Positions 34,302-43,824 of a DNA stretch of 55,181 nucleotides are shown here, piece after piece. Source of the DNA: an uncultured Bacteroidales bacterium. Its GTDB lineage: Bacteria > Bacteroidota > Bacteroidia > Bacteroidales > UBA932. Each line of letters starts with the position of its first letter. Positions within the stretch are counted from its first letter, which is position 1. The DNA lies in contig CAMQDS010000011.1 in the NCBI GenBank assembly GCA_946999645.1, positions 1 to 55,181 on the forward strand. Reading direction: 5' to 3'. The translations under genes and the position numbers were made by a program. The notes beneath the pieces were generated by a model. The model made no database searches. It had not been told where the DNA came from and saw only the letters and a list, made by a program, of their open reading frames with translations.

Positions 34302-35756
34302 TTATTTACTTTTTCGTTCAAACATCATATACACCACAGCAAAAACCGGATAAATTTCTACCCTACCCAAAAACATATTTACAGAATATATAAATTTTGC
34401 TATATCTGGTTCCATTCCATAATTTCCAAAGGTTCCGAGCGCTCCTACTGAAGGACCTATATTACCCAAAGTAGATAATGTTGCAAGCAACGAATTTGAA
34501 GTATCTACTCCAAAAGACAAGCATAAGACAACAGAAATGATTAGAATAAAAAAGTAGAGAGCCATAAAGAGTATATGAGGAAAAACTTCATCATCTTTTA
34601 CAATATGATCTCCAAGTTTTATTTCAGATATAGACGAAGGATGAACAGCTCTGTATATATGTTTCTTAATCACATTCCACAGAATTACCAATCTGTCTAT
34701 TTTTATACCTCCTGTAGTAGAGCCTGCCATACCGCAACAAGAGCCACATACCAACAATAATACCTTGGAAATAGTTAAAAAATCATTGCTGTCAGCAATA
34801 GCAAATCCTGTTGTAGAAGTATAACTCAAAACATGAAACGAGCCATTAAGCAAAGCAGAACCCCAACTCGCAATTGCTCCCGAACTTTTAAGCATTGCAG
34901 CAATAGCTATAGAGACAATAAGCAGAAAAAGAGTATAAGTCTTGAATACGGCATTATTAAACGGTCTGAAAGAATGAGATATAACAGCCATAAACAGCAT
35001 ACCGAAATGTAGTGAAGAAAGATACATAAACAGCATTGTAGTAAGTGTAATTCCAAGCGAATTAAAAGAAGCAATAGAAAGATTCTTTGTACCAAATCCG
35101 CCAGTAGAACAAACACTAAACGCATGACAAATTGCATCAAACGGTCCCATTCCAGCAATCATATACATTATGAATGCAACAAAATTCAGCCCCAAATACA
35201 CATAGGTAAAAATATATACACTCTTATTGACCCCTGTATTATATCCTTCCTTAGACAAAGAAGACAGTTCCATATTGGAAAGTCTGAGTTTTATAGGAGA
35301 TGCCGATGGAATAATCAGTAGAAGAAATACAACGACTCCCAAACCGCCTATAAAATGAGTAGAAGCCCTCCAGAAAAGCAAACTTTTGGGTAGAGATTCT
35401 ACAGAAGACAATATAGTTGCCCCTGTTGTTGTATAGCCGGATACACTTTCAAACCATGCATTTGCAACTGAAAACGGACCTCCCCAAAGCACATAAGGCA
35501 ACATCCCAAAAATAAAAGACAGAGTCCATGAAAGCACAATTATCATATATCCGTCTTTAAGTGATATTCCCTTAGCTTTGCGTACAAAAATAAAAGGAAA
35601 TATACCTACCGTAAATGTTATTACAAAACTTATAATAAGAGCTGCAAGAGCACTGTCATTTCCCTCTCCAATAGAAATGAGAATAGACATAAACATAAAT
35701 AATGCACTGACCAACAGAGCAAAACCTACATTTTTTGATATAATTTTCAGATTCAC
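34302..35756 (-). CDS. trkH: TrkH-type potassium uptake protein
   Basis: A 484-residue membrane protein with four pore-loop units. The selectivity-filter segments are visible in order: GYTTTGATIL, VCSTGGFGTKN, YTSTTGFAI and LGNIGPSVGALG, together with the GSCCGMAGSTTGGIK stretch. TrkH conducts K+ together with a peripheral TrkA regulator. No trkA is within this window, which is unusual because trkA is often adjacent; instead a membrane sensor-like gene lies nine bases upstream. Downstream comes the RecD-like helicase gene. Confidence 0.9.
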   Translation of the reverse strand: MNLKIISKNVGFALLVSALFMFMSILISIGEGNDSALAALIISFVITFTVGIFPFIFVRKAKGISLKDGYMIIVLSWTLSFIFGMLPYVLWGGPFSVANAWFESVSGYTTTGATILSSVESLPKSLLFWRASTHFIGGLGVVVFLLLIIPSASPIKLRLSNMELSSLSKEGYNTGVNKSVYIFTYVYLGLNFVAFIMYMIAGMGPFDAICHAFSVCSTGGFGTKNLSIASFNSLGITLTTMLFMYLSSLHFGMLFMAVISHSFRPFNNAVFKTYTLFLLIVSIAIAAMLKSSGAIASWGSALLNGSFHVLSYTSTTGFAIADSNDFLTISKVLLLVCGSCCGMAGSTTGGIKIDRLVILWNVIKKHIYRAVHPSSISEIKLGDHIVKDDEVFPHILFMALYFFILIISVVLCLSFGVDTSNSLLATLSTLGNIGPSVGALGTFGNYGMEPDIAKFIYSVNMFLGRVEIYPVFAVVYMMFERKSK

Positions 35757-35765
35757 CCTACCTTA

Positions 35766-36605
35766 TCATTTAAGTTTCGACGATACTTCCTCTCTCATCT
35801 GTTTAAGATGTTTTTTCAACTGAAGATTTTCCTCTGTTATCTCTGTTATTCCATTATTCAATTCTGATAACTGGTCATCTCCGTCAAATGTATAATTATA
35901 TTTTTTACCTACGGCTCGGTAATTTTCCATACCAGAGAGCATCTTATATATAGGATTAACGTAATAGACAAGCAGCATAAACATAAGCAGAAGGACTAAA
36001 AGAATACCGACAGCCACAGCCACAGCACCAGGAATAATACTTCTATAAAATCCCCTCTCAAAAGTCGCTGAATTTTTTTGAAGTTGCCTATATATCGCGG
36101 TACTTAATACGTCCATATTATTTTTAAGTTCATTAAAAACTGGCTGCAATCGCTCAAAATACCATGTACGCGTATCAGTGAAATCAGACTTTAACACATC
36201 AGTTACTTCCAAAGAAGTAAGCATATAGGCAGAATATGAATACTCCACAGAATCCGCAAGATTTGCAAGATTATTTGCAGAAAGGGCATTTCTAAGACTG
36301 TCACAATAGGACGTAAATTCTTTCTGGTCAAATTCTGGCAATTTAATTTCTCCTTCATCTCCTATAACAGTCAGAATTTTAAGATTATATGCATTAGTCA
36401 CATCTGCAAGCCGTCTTGCTATATTAATACTGTTAATATTTCCTGCTATAAGTTCCGATACATAATTACTCATTCTGCTATATTCCAAAATAGATATTGC
36501 ACTTGAAATGAGTAATATCACAGCAATAGAAAGCAAACTGAGAGTCAACTTAGTTCTCATTGAAAGATTGATTTGCTTCAATCTGTTTCTTAATTTTCTA
36601 AACAT
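35766..36605 (-). CDS. Membrane protein with sensor and HAMP-like parts but no kinase
   Basis: A 279-residue protein arranged like the input half of a histidine kinase: first span (LTLSLLSIAVILLISSAISI, about 20-40), a helical extracytoplasmic domain of about 150 residues (four-helix-bundle style), a second span (SIIPGAVAVAVGILLVLLLM, about 190-212), then a short HAMP-like linker and coiled coil (DDQLSELNNGITEITEENLQLKKHLKQM). It stops before any DHp or ATPase domain; no His-box, N, G1 or G2 motif is present. It is the first gene before trkH. It may be a natural kinase-less regulator acting on TrkH or another protein, or a truncated kinase. A -7 box is upstream. Confidence 0.7.
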   Translation of the reverse strand: MFRKLRNRLKQINLSMRTKLTLSLLSIAVILLISSAISILEYSRMSNYVSELIAGNINSINIARRLADVTNAYNLKILTVIGDEGEIKLPEFDQKEFTSYCDSLRNALSANNLANLADSVEYSYSAYMLTSLEVTDVLKSDFTDTRTWYFERLQPVFNELKNNMDVLSTAIYRQLQKNSATFERGFYRSIIPGAVAVAVGILLVLLLMFMLLVYYVNPIYKMLSGMENYRAVGKKYNYTFDGDDQLSELNNGITEITEENLQLKKHLKQMREEVSSKLK

Positions 36606-36629
36606 CTACAAAGACTTAATCTAACCCCA

Positions 36630-36637
36630 CAAAGATA
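36630..36637 (-). promoter_or_regulatory. -7 element of the sensor/trkH operon
   Basis: TATCTTTG on the minus strand, about 25 bases before the ATG at 36605. Confidence 0.5.
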
Positions 36638-36702
36638 CTAAAAAACCTAATTTCACATTAATAAATAATATACATAAGTTTAGGTATTAGAATAAATTTC
36701 TT

Positions 36703-36710
36703 TATTTTTG
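36703..36710 (+). promoter_or_regulatory. -7 element of the sugar transporter gene
   Basis: TATTTTTG, ending 28 bases before the ATG at 36739; exact match to TAnnTTTG. Confidence 0.5.
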
Positions 36711-36738
36711 CAAAATACATATTAATCAATAAATATAA

Positions 36739-38148
36739 ATGAACGCGGAAAAAACAGTAACCAATCTAAGGTTTGTCTTCTCTCTTGCCATAGTTGCTGC
36801 AATAGGTGGTATTTTATTCGGATATGATACTGCAGTTATTTCAGGGACAACAGAAATAGTAAGAGGACAATTTTCTCTTAATGATGCTGGAGAAGGATGG
36901 TACGTAGGATGTGCTCTGATAGGCTCAATTATAGGAGTTATCTGTGCAGGTATGCTAAGTGACTTCTTAGGAAGAAAAAAAACAATGATAATATCTTCCG
37001 TCTTATTCAGTATTTCAGCCATAGGTTGTGCTGTATGCGGCAATTTTCAGCAACTTGTAATATACAGAATCATAGGAGGTATCGGAATAGGTATAGTATC
37101 TATAGTATCCCCTATTTACATATCAGAAATTGCGGTACCACAAAAGCGTGGTTCTATGGTTTCACTGTATCAACTTGCAATCACAGTCGGCTTTCTACTC
37201 GCATATTTAATCAACTACTTTATTCTTAGAGATGCAGATATAGATTCAGAGAATGCCAATATTACGGTTAGTATGTTTAACTCTGAATATTGGAGAGGAA
37301 TGCTAGGTTTTGAAACAATTCCCGACATACTTTTCCTTATAGTTATCTTTTTCATTCCTGAAAGTCCGAGATGGCTAATTGTTAAAGGCAAAGAGGATAA
37401 GGCAAGAGCCATTCTTGGTAAAATATACAATTCAAAAGAAACAGTAGAGGATCAACTCGAAGCCACTGCCAACTCAATCAAAGGAGAAGAAAAGACAGAA
37501 TGGAAAACATTATTGGAACCAGGAATTTTCAAAGCTGTAATTATAGGCTCTGCAATAGCCATATTAGGGCAGTTTATGGGAGTAAATGCCGTACTATATT
37601 ATGGTCCTAAAATTTTCCACGACGCTGGTCTTTCAGGTGAAAGTTCAATGTTCTCAACAGTTCTAGTAGGTGCAGTAAACTTTTTAACCACCATAATCGC
37701 CTTGTTGATTATAGATAAGGTTGGAAGAAAAAAATTGGTATACTGGGGAGTATCCGGTATGATAATAAGCCTGATAATGATAGGGACTTACTTCAAATGG
37801 AGTGCAGATTTAGGTCTTGGAAGTGCCTTTTTACTCACATTCTTCCTTTTCTACGTATTCTGTACAGCAATATCAATCAGTGCAGTAGTCTTTGTACTCC
37901 TTTCAGAGATGTATCCTAATAAAGTTAGGGGATTAGCAATGAGCATTGCCGGATTGGCTCTATGGATAGGCACCTACATTATAGGACAACTAACACCTTG
38001 GATGCTTACCAATCTGACAACAGCAGGAACTTTCTTCCTCTTTGCATTTATGTGCATCCCATATATATTGATAATGTGGAAAGCAGTACCAGATACAACA
38101 GGAAAAACTCTTGAAGATATAGAAAAATATTGGAACGCTAAAAAATAA
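36739..38148 (+). CDS. MFS sugar:proton symporter (XylE/sugar porter family)
   Basis: A 469-residue twelve-span transporter. Sugar-porter signatures are clear: GGILFGYDTAVISG in span 1, DFLGRKKTMI in the 2-3 loop, the RIIGGIGIGIVS and SEIAVPQKRG blocks, PESPRWLIVKGK after span 6, GQFMGVNAVLYYGP in span 7, DKVGRKKL, and the NKVRGLAMSIAGLALW block near span 10. Such symporters carry xylose, glucose, galactose or arabinose; the sugar is not predictable. A ROK repressor-type gene follows eight bases downstream, probably in the same transcript and sensing the imported sugar. Confidence 0.9.
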   Translation: MNAEKTVTNLRFVFSLAIVAAIGGILFGYDTAVISGTTEIVRGQFSLNDAGEGWYVGCALIGSIIGVICAGMLSDFLGRKKTMIISSVLFSISAIGCAVCGNFQQLVIYRIIGGIGIGIVSIVSPIYISEIAVPQKRGSMVSLYQLAITVGFLLAYLINYFILRDADIDSENANITVSMFNSEYWRGMLGFETIPDILFLIVIFFIPESPRWLIVKGKEDKARAILGKIYNSKETVEDQLEATANSIKGEEKTEWKTLLEPGIFKAVIIGSAIAILGQFMGVNAVLYYGPKIFHDAGLSGESSMFSTVLVGAVNFLTTIIALLIIDKVGRKKLVYWGVSGMIISLIMIGTYFKWSADLGLGSAFLLTFFLFYVFCTAISISAVVFVLLSEMYPNKVRGLAMSIAGLALWIGTYIIGQLTPWMLTNLTTAGTFFLFAFMCIPYILIMWKAVPDTTGKTLEDIEKYWNAKK

Positions 38149-38156
38149 TTAAACTT

Positions 38157-39356
38157 ATGAACAGATCATTTCTAACCCGGATCGACGGAAAAAACACAGA
38201 GACAAAACGGAAAATAATAGGTCTTTGTATAAATGATGATTATAGTATAGCCGAATTAAGTAAAGAATTGAATAGCAGTATTCCTACCATAACTAAACTG
38301 GTTTGTGAACTGATTGAGGATGGTTTCCTTGAAGATATGGGAAAACATGGTACATCAGGAGGTAGAAGACCAAGTATTTATGGGATGAACCAATCCGCTG
38401 GATATATTGCAGGTGTAGAAGTAGCAAGACAACATATTTCTATAATAGTAACCAATTTTAAGGGGCAAATTACTGATTATCAGCCTAATATTCCATTTAC
38501 ATTACAAAGTAACCCCAAATCATTAGAAAAACTTGCCACTATTATTAAATCCCAAATATCACAAATCGGCATAGATATGAGCGAGGTAATAAGTTGTGGA
38601 TTAACTCTTTCAGGACGTGTAAATTCAGTAACGGGATATAGTTTCACATATTTTATAAGTGAAGACCACTCACTTTCTTCCTTATTGGAAAAATATCTTG
38701 GAGTTCCTGTTACCATAGAAAATGACTCCAGGGCTATGACATACGGAGAATTTTTAGCCGGAGGAATAACAAACGAAAAAGACATTCTATTTATCAACGC
38801 AAGTTGGGGACTTGGCATGGGGATGATTTTAGATGGTAAACTTCATATAGGAAAATCTGGATTTTCAGGTGAAGTAGGACATTTCCCAATGCTTAACAAC
38901 GACTTAATATGTCAATGCGGCAAGGTAGGTTGCCTTGAGACAGGGGCATCAGGTTCAGCTCTTCATCAAATAATCATTGACAAACTCAAAGAAGGTCGCA
39001 ACTCAATACTGTCAAAAAAGTTTGACAAAGGAGAAGAAATCACTTCTGAAGATATAATAGAAGCCATTATGGAAGAGGATGTACTTGCAATTGAGGCAAT
39101 AGAAAATATCGGATTTACTTTAGGAAGAGCAATTGCAGGACTAATAAATATATTCAATCCTGAATTAGTAATAGTAGGAGGTAAACTTTCAACAGCAAAA
39201 GACTACCTGTTATTACCAATAAAAAGTGCAGTAAATAAGTATTCTCTAAACCTTGTTAGCAAGGATACACAAATAAAATTAAGTAAGTTAGGACTAAAAG
39301 CAGGACCTCTCGGAGCATGTCTGCTATCGAGAAGTCGCCTTTTAGGACTTATGTAA
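38157..39356 (+). CDS. ROK-family transcriptional regulator
   Basis: A 399-residue protein with an N-terminal winged helix-turn-helix (YSIAELSKELNSSIPTITKL, about 28-47) joined to a ROK sugar-kinase fold. The ROK part has the ATP/sugar loop region GVEVARQHISIIV, ENDSRAMTYGEFLAGG, GEVGHFPM, and the zinc site CQCGKVGCLE (about 245-254). Such NagC/XylR/Mlc-type proteins repress sugar genes until a sugar or sugar phosphate binds. Its position after the MFS gene suggests it controls that operon. I see no clear operator sequence. Confidence 0.88.
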   Translation: MNRSFLTRIDGKNTETKRKIIGLCINDDYSIAELSKELNSSIPTITKLVCELIEDGFLEDMGKHGTSGGRRPSIYGMNQSAGYIAGVEVARQHISIIVTNFKGQITDYQPNIPFTLQSNPKSLEKLATIIKSQISQIGIDMSEVISCGLTLSGRVNSVTGYSFTYFISEDHSLSSLLEKYLGVPVTIENDSRAMTYGEFLAGGITNEKDILFINASWGLGMGMILDGKLHIGKSGFSGEVGHFPMLNNDLICQCGKVGCLETGASGSALHQIIIDKLKEGRNSILSKKFDKGEEITSEDIIEAIMEEDVLAIEAIENIGFTLGRAIAGLINIFNPELVIVGGKLSTAKDYLLLPIKSAVNKYSLNLVSKDTQIKLSKLGLKAGPLGACLLSRSRLLGLM

Positions 39357-39381
39357 TTATAAATCCTATCTTAAGTTCAGT

Positions 39382-41058
39382 CTATTCAGGTCGATAAGAA
39401 TCTTTAAGAGAAGTAGTTTTATTAAAGATTATTTTATCGACCGAACTGTCTTTATCCTTAATAAAATATCCCGTACGTTCAAATTGTACAGCAATTCCGC
39501 TATTATCTTCAATCAAAGCAGGTTCAGCATACGCCTGGGTAATTACCAATGAATCAGGATTTAAGAACTCCTTATAGTCCTTATCTTCAGGAATAGAACC
39601 CATATCAGCCTTAGTAAACAATCTGTCATATAGACGAAGTTCTATACTTTTCATATACTCCTCTGCTACCCAATGAATAGTTCCCTTCACACTCCTCCAC
39701 TCACCTGCTCCTGGACGAGATTCAGGATCGTAAGTACATTTCAATTCTACTACATTTCCTGCTTCATCTTTGACTACCTCATTGCACTTGATGATATATG
39801 TATATTTCAAACGTACTTCACCATCTGGTTTAAGCCTAAAGAACTTCTTAGGTGCATCCTCCATAAAATCTGCCCTATCTATTAACAAAGTACCAGTAAA
39901 AGGAACTCTTCTTTTTTCGCCTTCAGGTGCAGCAGGATTAAGAGGGCAATCAAACCACTCCACTTTACCAGCTTCCCAGTTAGTCAAAGTAACCTTTATT
40001 GGATCTTGAACAACCATATACCTATTGGAACGCTCATTAAGGTCCTGACGTACACACCATTCAAGTAATTGTATATCCATTAACTGATCACGCTTTGACA
40101 CTCCTATTTTGTCACAAAACATCTTTAGGGCATCAGCAGTATAACCACGCCTTCTCACTCCACATAAAGTAGGCATACGAGGATCATCCCAACCGCTCAC
40201 CAGACCTTTCTGCACAAGTTCAAGCAACTTTCTCTTGCTCATAAGTGTATAAGTCAAATTCAATCTGGCGAACTCATACTGATGTGACGGCCATATTCCT
40301 AAAGTATTTATAAACCAATCATACAAAGGCCTGTGAACATCAAACTCCAAAGTACATATAGAATGTGTTATATGCTCTATAGAGTCACACTGTCCATGTG
40401 TATAATCATACATAGGGTAGATGCACCATTTATTGCCTGTTCTATGATGTGATTCATGCTTGATACGATACAAAAGCGGATCTCTAAACAACATATTAGG
40501 GTGTGCCATATCTATTTTAGCCCTAAGTACCTTTTCTCCATCGGCATACACCCCTGCCTTCATTTCCCTGAACAATTTTAGGTTCTCATCAACACTTCTA
40601 TCTCTGTAAGGACTATTTTTACCAGGCTTATCCACTGTTCCCCTTCCCTTACTTATCTCTTCCTGATTTTGGTCATCCACATAAGCCAAACCCTTTTTAA
40701 TCAATTCTTCAGCCCATTCATATAGTTGGTCGAAATAATCAGAAGCATATCTTTCTTCAGCCCAATCAAAACCGAGCCACTTAATATCCTCCTTGATTGA
40801 ATCAACATATTCTGTATCCTCTTTACTTGGATTGGTATCATCAAATCTAAGATTAGTCTTGCCGCCATATTTTTGTGCAAGACCGAAATTTATACAGATA
40901 CTCTTGGCATGCCCGAGATGGAGATATCCATTTGGTTCCGGAGGAAACCTCGTCATAACACTCTTTACCTTACCTGAGGCAAGATCCGACTCTATTATTT
41001 CCTCAAGGAAATTAAGGCTTTTAACATCCTTTCGGTCTGTTTTTTTAGTATCTTCCAT
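39382..41058 (-). CDS. glnS: Glutaminyl-tRNA synthetase
   Basis: A 558-residue class I synthetase. HIGH-type motif PPEPNGYLHLGHAKS (about 40-54), MSK motif LMSKRKL, the GlnRS-type VDDQNQEEISKGRG and FRDPLLYRIKHESHHRTGNK acceptor-binding regions, and the C-terminal beta-barrel anticodon domain from about 330. The phrase CTLEFDVHRPLYDWF and length are those of GlnS and not the related GluRS. A -7 box is 28 bases upstream. It is divergent from yicC. Confidence 0.95.
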   Translation of the reverse strand: MEDTKKTDRKDVKSLNFLEEIIESDLASGKVKSVMTRFPPEPNGYLHLGHAKSICINFGLAQKYGGKTNLRFDDTNPSKEDTEYVDSIKEDIKWLGFDWAEERYASDYFDQLYEWAEELIKKGLAYVDDQNQEEISKGRGTVDKPGKNSPYRDRSVDENLKLFREMKAGVYADGEKVLRAKIDMAHPNMLFRDPLLYRIKHESHHRTGNKWCIYPMYDYTHGQCDSIEHITHSICTLEFDVHRPLYDWFINTLGIWPSHQYEFARLNLTYTLMSKRKLLELVQKGLVSGWDDPRMPTLCGVRRRGYTADALKMFCDKIGVSKRDQLMDIQLLEWCVRQDLNERSNRYMVVQDPIKVTLTNWEAGKVEWFDCPLNPAAPEGEKRRVPFTGTLLIDRADFMEDAPKKFFRLKPDGEVRLKYTYIIKCNEVVKDEAGNVVELKCTYDPESRPGAGEWRSVKGTIHWVAEEYMKSIELRLYDRLFTKADMGSIPEDKDYKEFLNPDSLVITQAYAEPALIEDNSGIAVQFERTGYFIKDKDSSVDKIIFNKTTSLKDSYRPE

Positions 41059-41086
41059 AAAATTCTATTTTTCTTTTAACATTCTG

Positions 41087-41114
41087 CAAAAATAATGAAT
41101 TATTAATAAATTTG
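41087..41114. promoter_or_regulatory. Divergent -7 elements of glnS and yicC
   Basis: Minus strand TATTTTTG (41087-41094) serves glnS. Plus strand TAAATTTG (41107-41114) serves yicC and would give a leader near 68 bases, containing the weak inverted repeat AGGATTTT/AAAATCCT. Confidence 0.5.
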
Positions 41115-41186
41115 CAGACGGATATAGGATTTTTCGAATATAGAACCATAATAAAATCCTGTTCCGATTAATTAAATCTAAGCATT

Positions 41187-42068
41187 ATGATAAAATCAAT
41201 GACGGGCTTTGGCAAAGGCGAAGTTCAATTGGAAACAGGTAAGATTACTATTGAAATAAGGACAATAAATGGGAAAAATGCAGATATAAGCATAAAAACA
41301 TCCCTTATTCCAAGAGATAAAGAACTCCAACTAAGGCAAAAATTATCTGAAACACTTAAACGTGGAACGATTGATTTCTTTTTAAACTATGAGCCAAATG
41401 CGGCAGAAACTGCCAAGAAAATCAATGAAGGTTTAGTAAAAGAATATTACAATCAAATCTGTCAGATCAAACAAGGACTTAATATTCAAAGTTCTGAATC
41501 AAATGATTTCATTTTATCTGCCATATTGCGTTTCCCAGATATTATGGATATGAAAAAGACCGAAATTATCAATGATAGTAATTGGAATGAGGTTGAGAAT
41601 GCAATTGATGAAGCTATCAAAGGAGTAAATAATTATCGACAAATAGAAGGAGCCGCTCTCTACAAGGATGTAACAGGAAGAGTAAATAATATTTTAGAAT
41701 TAGAAAATCTTGTAGAAAGTTTTGAAGCAGAAAGGATTGAAGCCGTCAGAACAAAATTGATGAAATCCCTATCAGATTTAAAGCAAAAACCAGATCAAAG
41801 CCGTTTTGAACAAGAAATGATTTTCTATCTTGAGAAATTGGATATAAATGAAGAAAAAGTCCGCTTAAGACAGCATTGCAAATATTTTCTTGAAACCATA
41901 GATAAAGATCCAGCACCTGGCAAAAAATTAGGTTTTATAATCCAAGAAATGGGACGCGAAATAAATACCACGGGTTCTAAAGCCAATCATACAGAAATAC
42001 AAAAAGCTGTAGTTAAGATGAAGGACGAGTTGGAAAAAATCCGTGAACAATCAATGAACATCCTATAA
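41187..42068 (+). CDS. YicC-family endoribonuclease
   Basis: A 293-residue YicC/YloC-family protein. The N-terminal domain opens with the signature MIKSMTGFGKGEVQLETGKI and EIRTINGKNADISIKT; the C-terminal DUF1732 domain ends REINTTGSKANHTEIQKAVV..KMKDELEKIREQSMNI. YicC proteins form a clamp that cuts single-stranded RNA. In most bacteria gmk (guanylate kinase) follows; here an EamA transporter follows seven bases downstream instead. Full length. Confidence 0.9.
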   Translation: MIKSMTGFGKGEVQLETGKITIEIRTINGKNADISIKTSLIPRDKELQLRQKLSETLKRGTIDFFLNYEPNAAETAKKINEGLVKEYYNQICQIKQGLNIQSSESNDFILSAILRFPDIMDMKKTEIINDSNWNEVENAIDEAIKGVNNYRQIEGAALYKDVTGRVNNILELENLVESFEAERIEAVRTKLMKSLSDLKQKPDQSRFEQEMIFYLEKLDINEEKVRLRQHCKYFLETIDKDPAPGKKLGFIIQEMGREINTTGSKANHTEIQKAVVKMKDELEKIREQSMNIL

Positions 42069-42074
42069 TCTGTT

Positions 42075-42998
42075 ATGTGGATATTATTTGCTGTTCTATC
42101 TGCATGTCTCTTAGGATTTTACGATGTATTTAAGAAAAAATCACTGAGCTCAAATGCAGTTATTCCCGTTTTGTTTATAAATACTGTTATATGCTCAATC
42201 TTTTTTCTTCCTGCAATAGTAGGTTCATCAGCAGGTATAATATCTGAGACCGATAAATTCTACATACCTTCAGGCAAGCTGCTGGCACACCTATACGTAT
42301 TAGGTAAAGCGGTCTTAGTGCTTTCATCTTGGATTTGTGGTTATTTTTCAATTAAACATCTTCCCATAACAATAGTAGGACCGATAAATGCGACAAGACC
42401 TGTAATGGTGATGATTGGAGCAATGCTTATATTCGGTGAAAAATTGAACCTATGGCAATGGCTCGGTGTCCTAATAGCAGTTTTTGCAGTTTTTATGCTA
42501 AGTTCAAGTGGAAAAAAGGAGGGAATCAATTTTGGGCATAATAAGTGGATTGTTTTACTTTTTACCGGAGCATTATTCGGAGCATTATCCGGTCTCTATG
42601 ATAAATTCCTTATAGCCTCTCCAACTGATGGTGGCATAGGCTTAAACAGATACTTTGTACAAGGTTGGTATAATGTATATCAGGCAATTATAATGTCAGT
42701 CTTCTTATTGTTAAGGACAACAGGACATTTTGGGCATTTGGATAAGTTTCAATGGCGTTGGAGCATTCCTCTTATATCAATATTCCTTACGGCAGCAGAT
42801 ATAGCATACCTATATGCTCTCAGCAAACCTGGAGCACTTATAGCAATAGTATCCATGGTAAGGCGTGGAAGCGTCATTGTTTCATTTACATTTGGAGCAA
42901 TGGTCTTCCATGAAAAGAACCTAAAAGGAAAATTTATCGATCTTATAATGGTCGTTGCAAGTATGGTATGCCTTATGATAGGCACGCTGTATGCCTGA
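42075..42998 (+). CDS. EamA/DMT-superfamily transporter
   Basis: A 307-residue protein with about ten membrane spans in two related halves: WILFAVLSACLLGFYDVFKK opens the first, and NKWIVLLFTGALFGALSGLY the second. GPINATRPVMVMIGAMLIFG (span 4) and the closing FGAMVFHEKNLKGKFIDLIM are EamA-type blocks. Members export or import small metabolites; the substrate is unknown. Its 3' end converges on the DeoR-family gene, eight bases away. Confidence 0.82.
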   Translation: MWILFAVLSACLLGFYDVFKKKSLSSNAVIPVLFINTVICSIFFLPAIVGSSAGIISETDKFYIPSGKLLAHLYVLGKAVLVLSSWICGYFSIKHLPITIVGPINATRPVMVMIGAMLIFGEKLNLWQWLGVLIAVFAVFMLSSSGKKEGINFGHNKWIVLLFTGALFGALSGLYDKFLIASPTDGGIGLNRYFVQGWYNVYQAIIMSVFLLLRTTGHFGHLDKFQWRWSIPLISIFLTAADIAYLYALSKPGALIAIVSMVRRGSVIVSFTFGAMVFHEKNLKGKFIDLIMVVASMVCLMIGTLYA

Positions 42999-43005
42999 TT
43001 GCAGG

Positions 43006-43821
43006 CTAAACTGATTTAACAATTATCACCTCTATTCCCATTTCTTGAAGACTATCCAAATACATTTGAGGAATTTTATCATCAGTGATTATACGATCAA
43101 TCTTATCGCAATCACATATTTTACTAAACCCTTTTTTACCGAATTTAGAACTATCTGCCAATAGGACTGTTTGTTGTGCCGTTCCCATCATCATACGATT
43201 AAGACTGGCCTCCATCATATTAGTAGTAGTAATACCAAACTCTAAATCAATACCATCCGCCCCCATAAAGAGTAGATTACAATTAAAGTACTTCAACATT
43301 CCTTCGGCAAAAGAGCCAACCACAGAAACAGAACTCTCTCTCACTACCCCACCCAATTGAACGACTTCTACATTTTTATTTTGAGACAATAATGACGAAG
43401 CGGATACAGAGGCAGAGATCACTGTAACATTTTTAGCCTCAACAAGTTCCTTCGCCATAAATAATATGGTTGTCCCAGATGCAATAAGAATAGAATCGTG
43501 TTCCTTAACCATAGAAGCAGCAAACTTTCCTATTGCCCTTTTCTCCAATACAAACTGCTTTTCTTTCTCATTTATGTGCCTATCTCCTATATATGGACTT
43601 ATAGGTATTGCTCTTCCGTGAGTTCTATAGAGTTTATTTTGTTTTTCTAAAGTAGTTAAATCCTTACGTATAGTTACCTCAGAGACATCAAGCCTTTCAG
43701 CAAGATCGGTAACAGACACACTGCCTTGTAACTGAAGTATATCCAGTATGGCAGTCTGTCTGTCAGCAATAGATGTCAGAACTAAATCTTGAGGTTTATT
43801 ATCTTCCTTGATATTAAGCAT
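43006..43821 (-). CDS. DeoR-family transcriptional regulator
   Basis: A 271-residue protein: N-terminal HTH (DRQTAILDILQLQGSVSVTD, then LAERLDVSEVTIRKDL) followed by a DeoRC sensor domain with ILIASGTTILFMAKEL, VQLGGVVRESSVSVVG, LLFMGADGIDLEFGITTTN and LADSSKFGKKGF, the sugar-phosphate binding signature. It is the last gene of the long minus-strand unit that includes two nucleotidase parts, four bases after the metallophosphatase stop, so it may regulate it. Effector likely a phosphosugar; exact identity unknown. Confidence 0.88.
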   Translation of the reverse strand: MLNIKEDNKPQDLVLTSIADRQTAILDILQLQGSVSVTDLAERLDVSEVTIRKDLTTLEKQNKLYRTHGRAIPISPYIGDRHINEKEKQFVLEKRAIGKFAASMVKEHDSILIASGTTILFMAKELVEAKNVTVISASVSASSLLSQNKNVEVVQLGGVVRESSVSVVGSFAEGMLKYFNCNLLFMGADGIDLEFGITTTNMMEASLNRMMMGTAQQTVLLADSSKFGKKGFSKICDCDKIDRIITDDKIPQMYLDSLQEMGIEVIIVKSV

Positions 43822-43824
43822 AAC

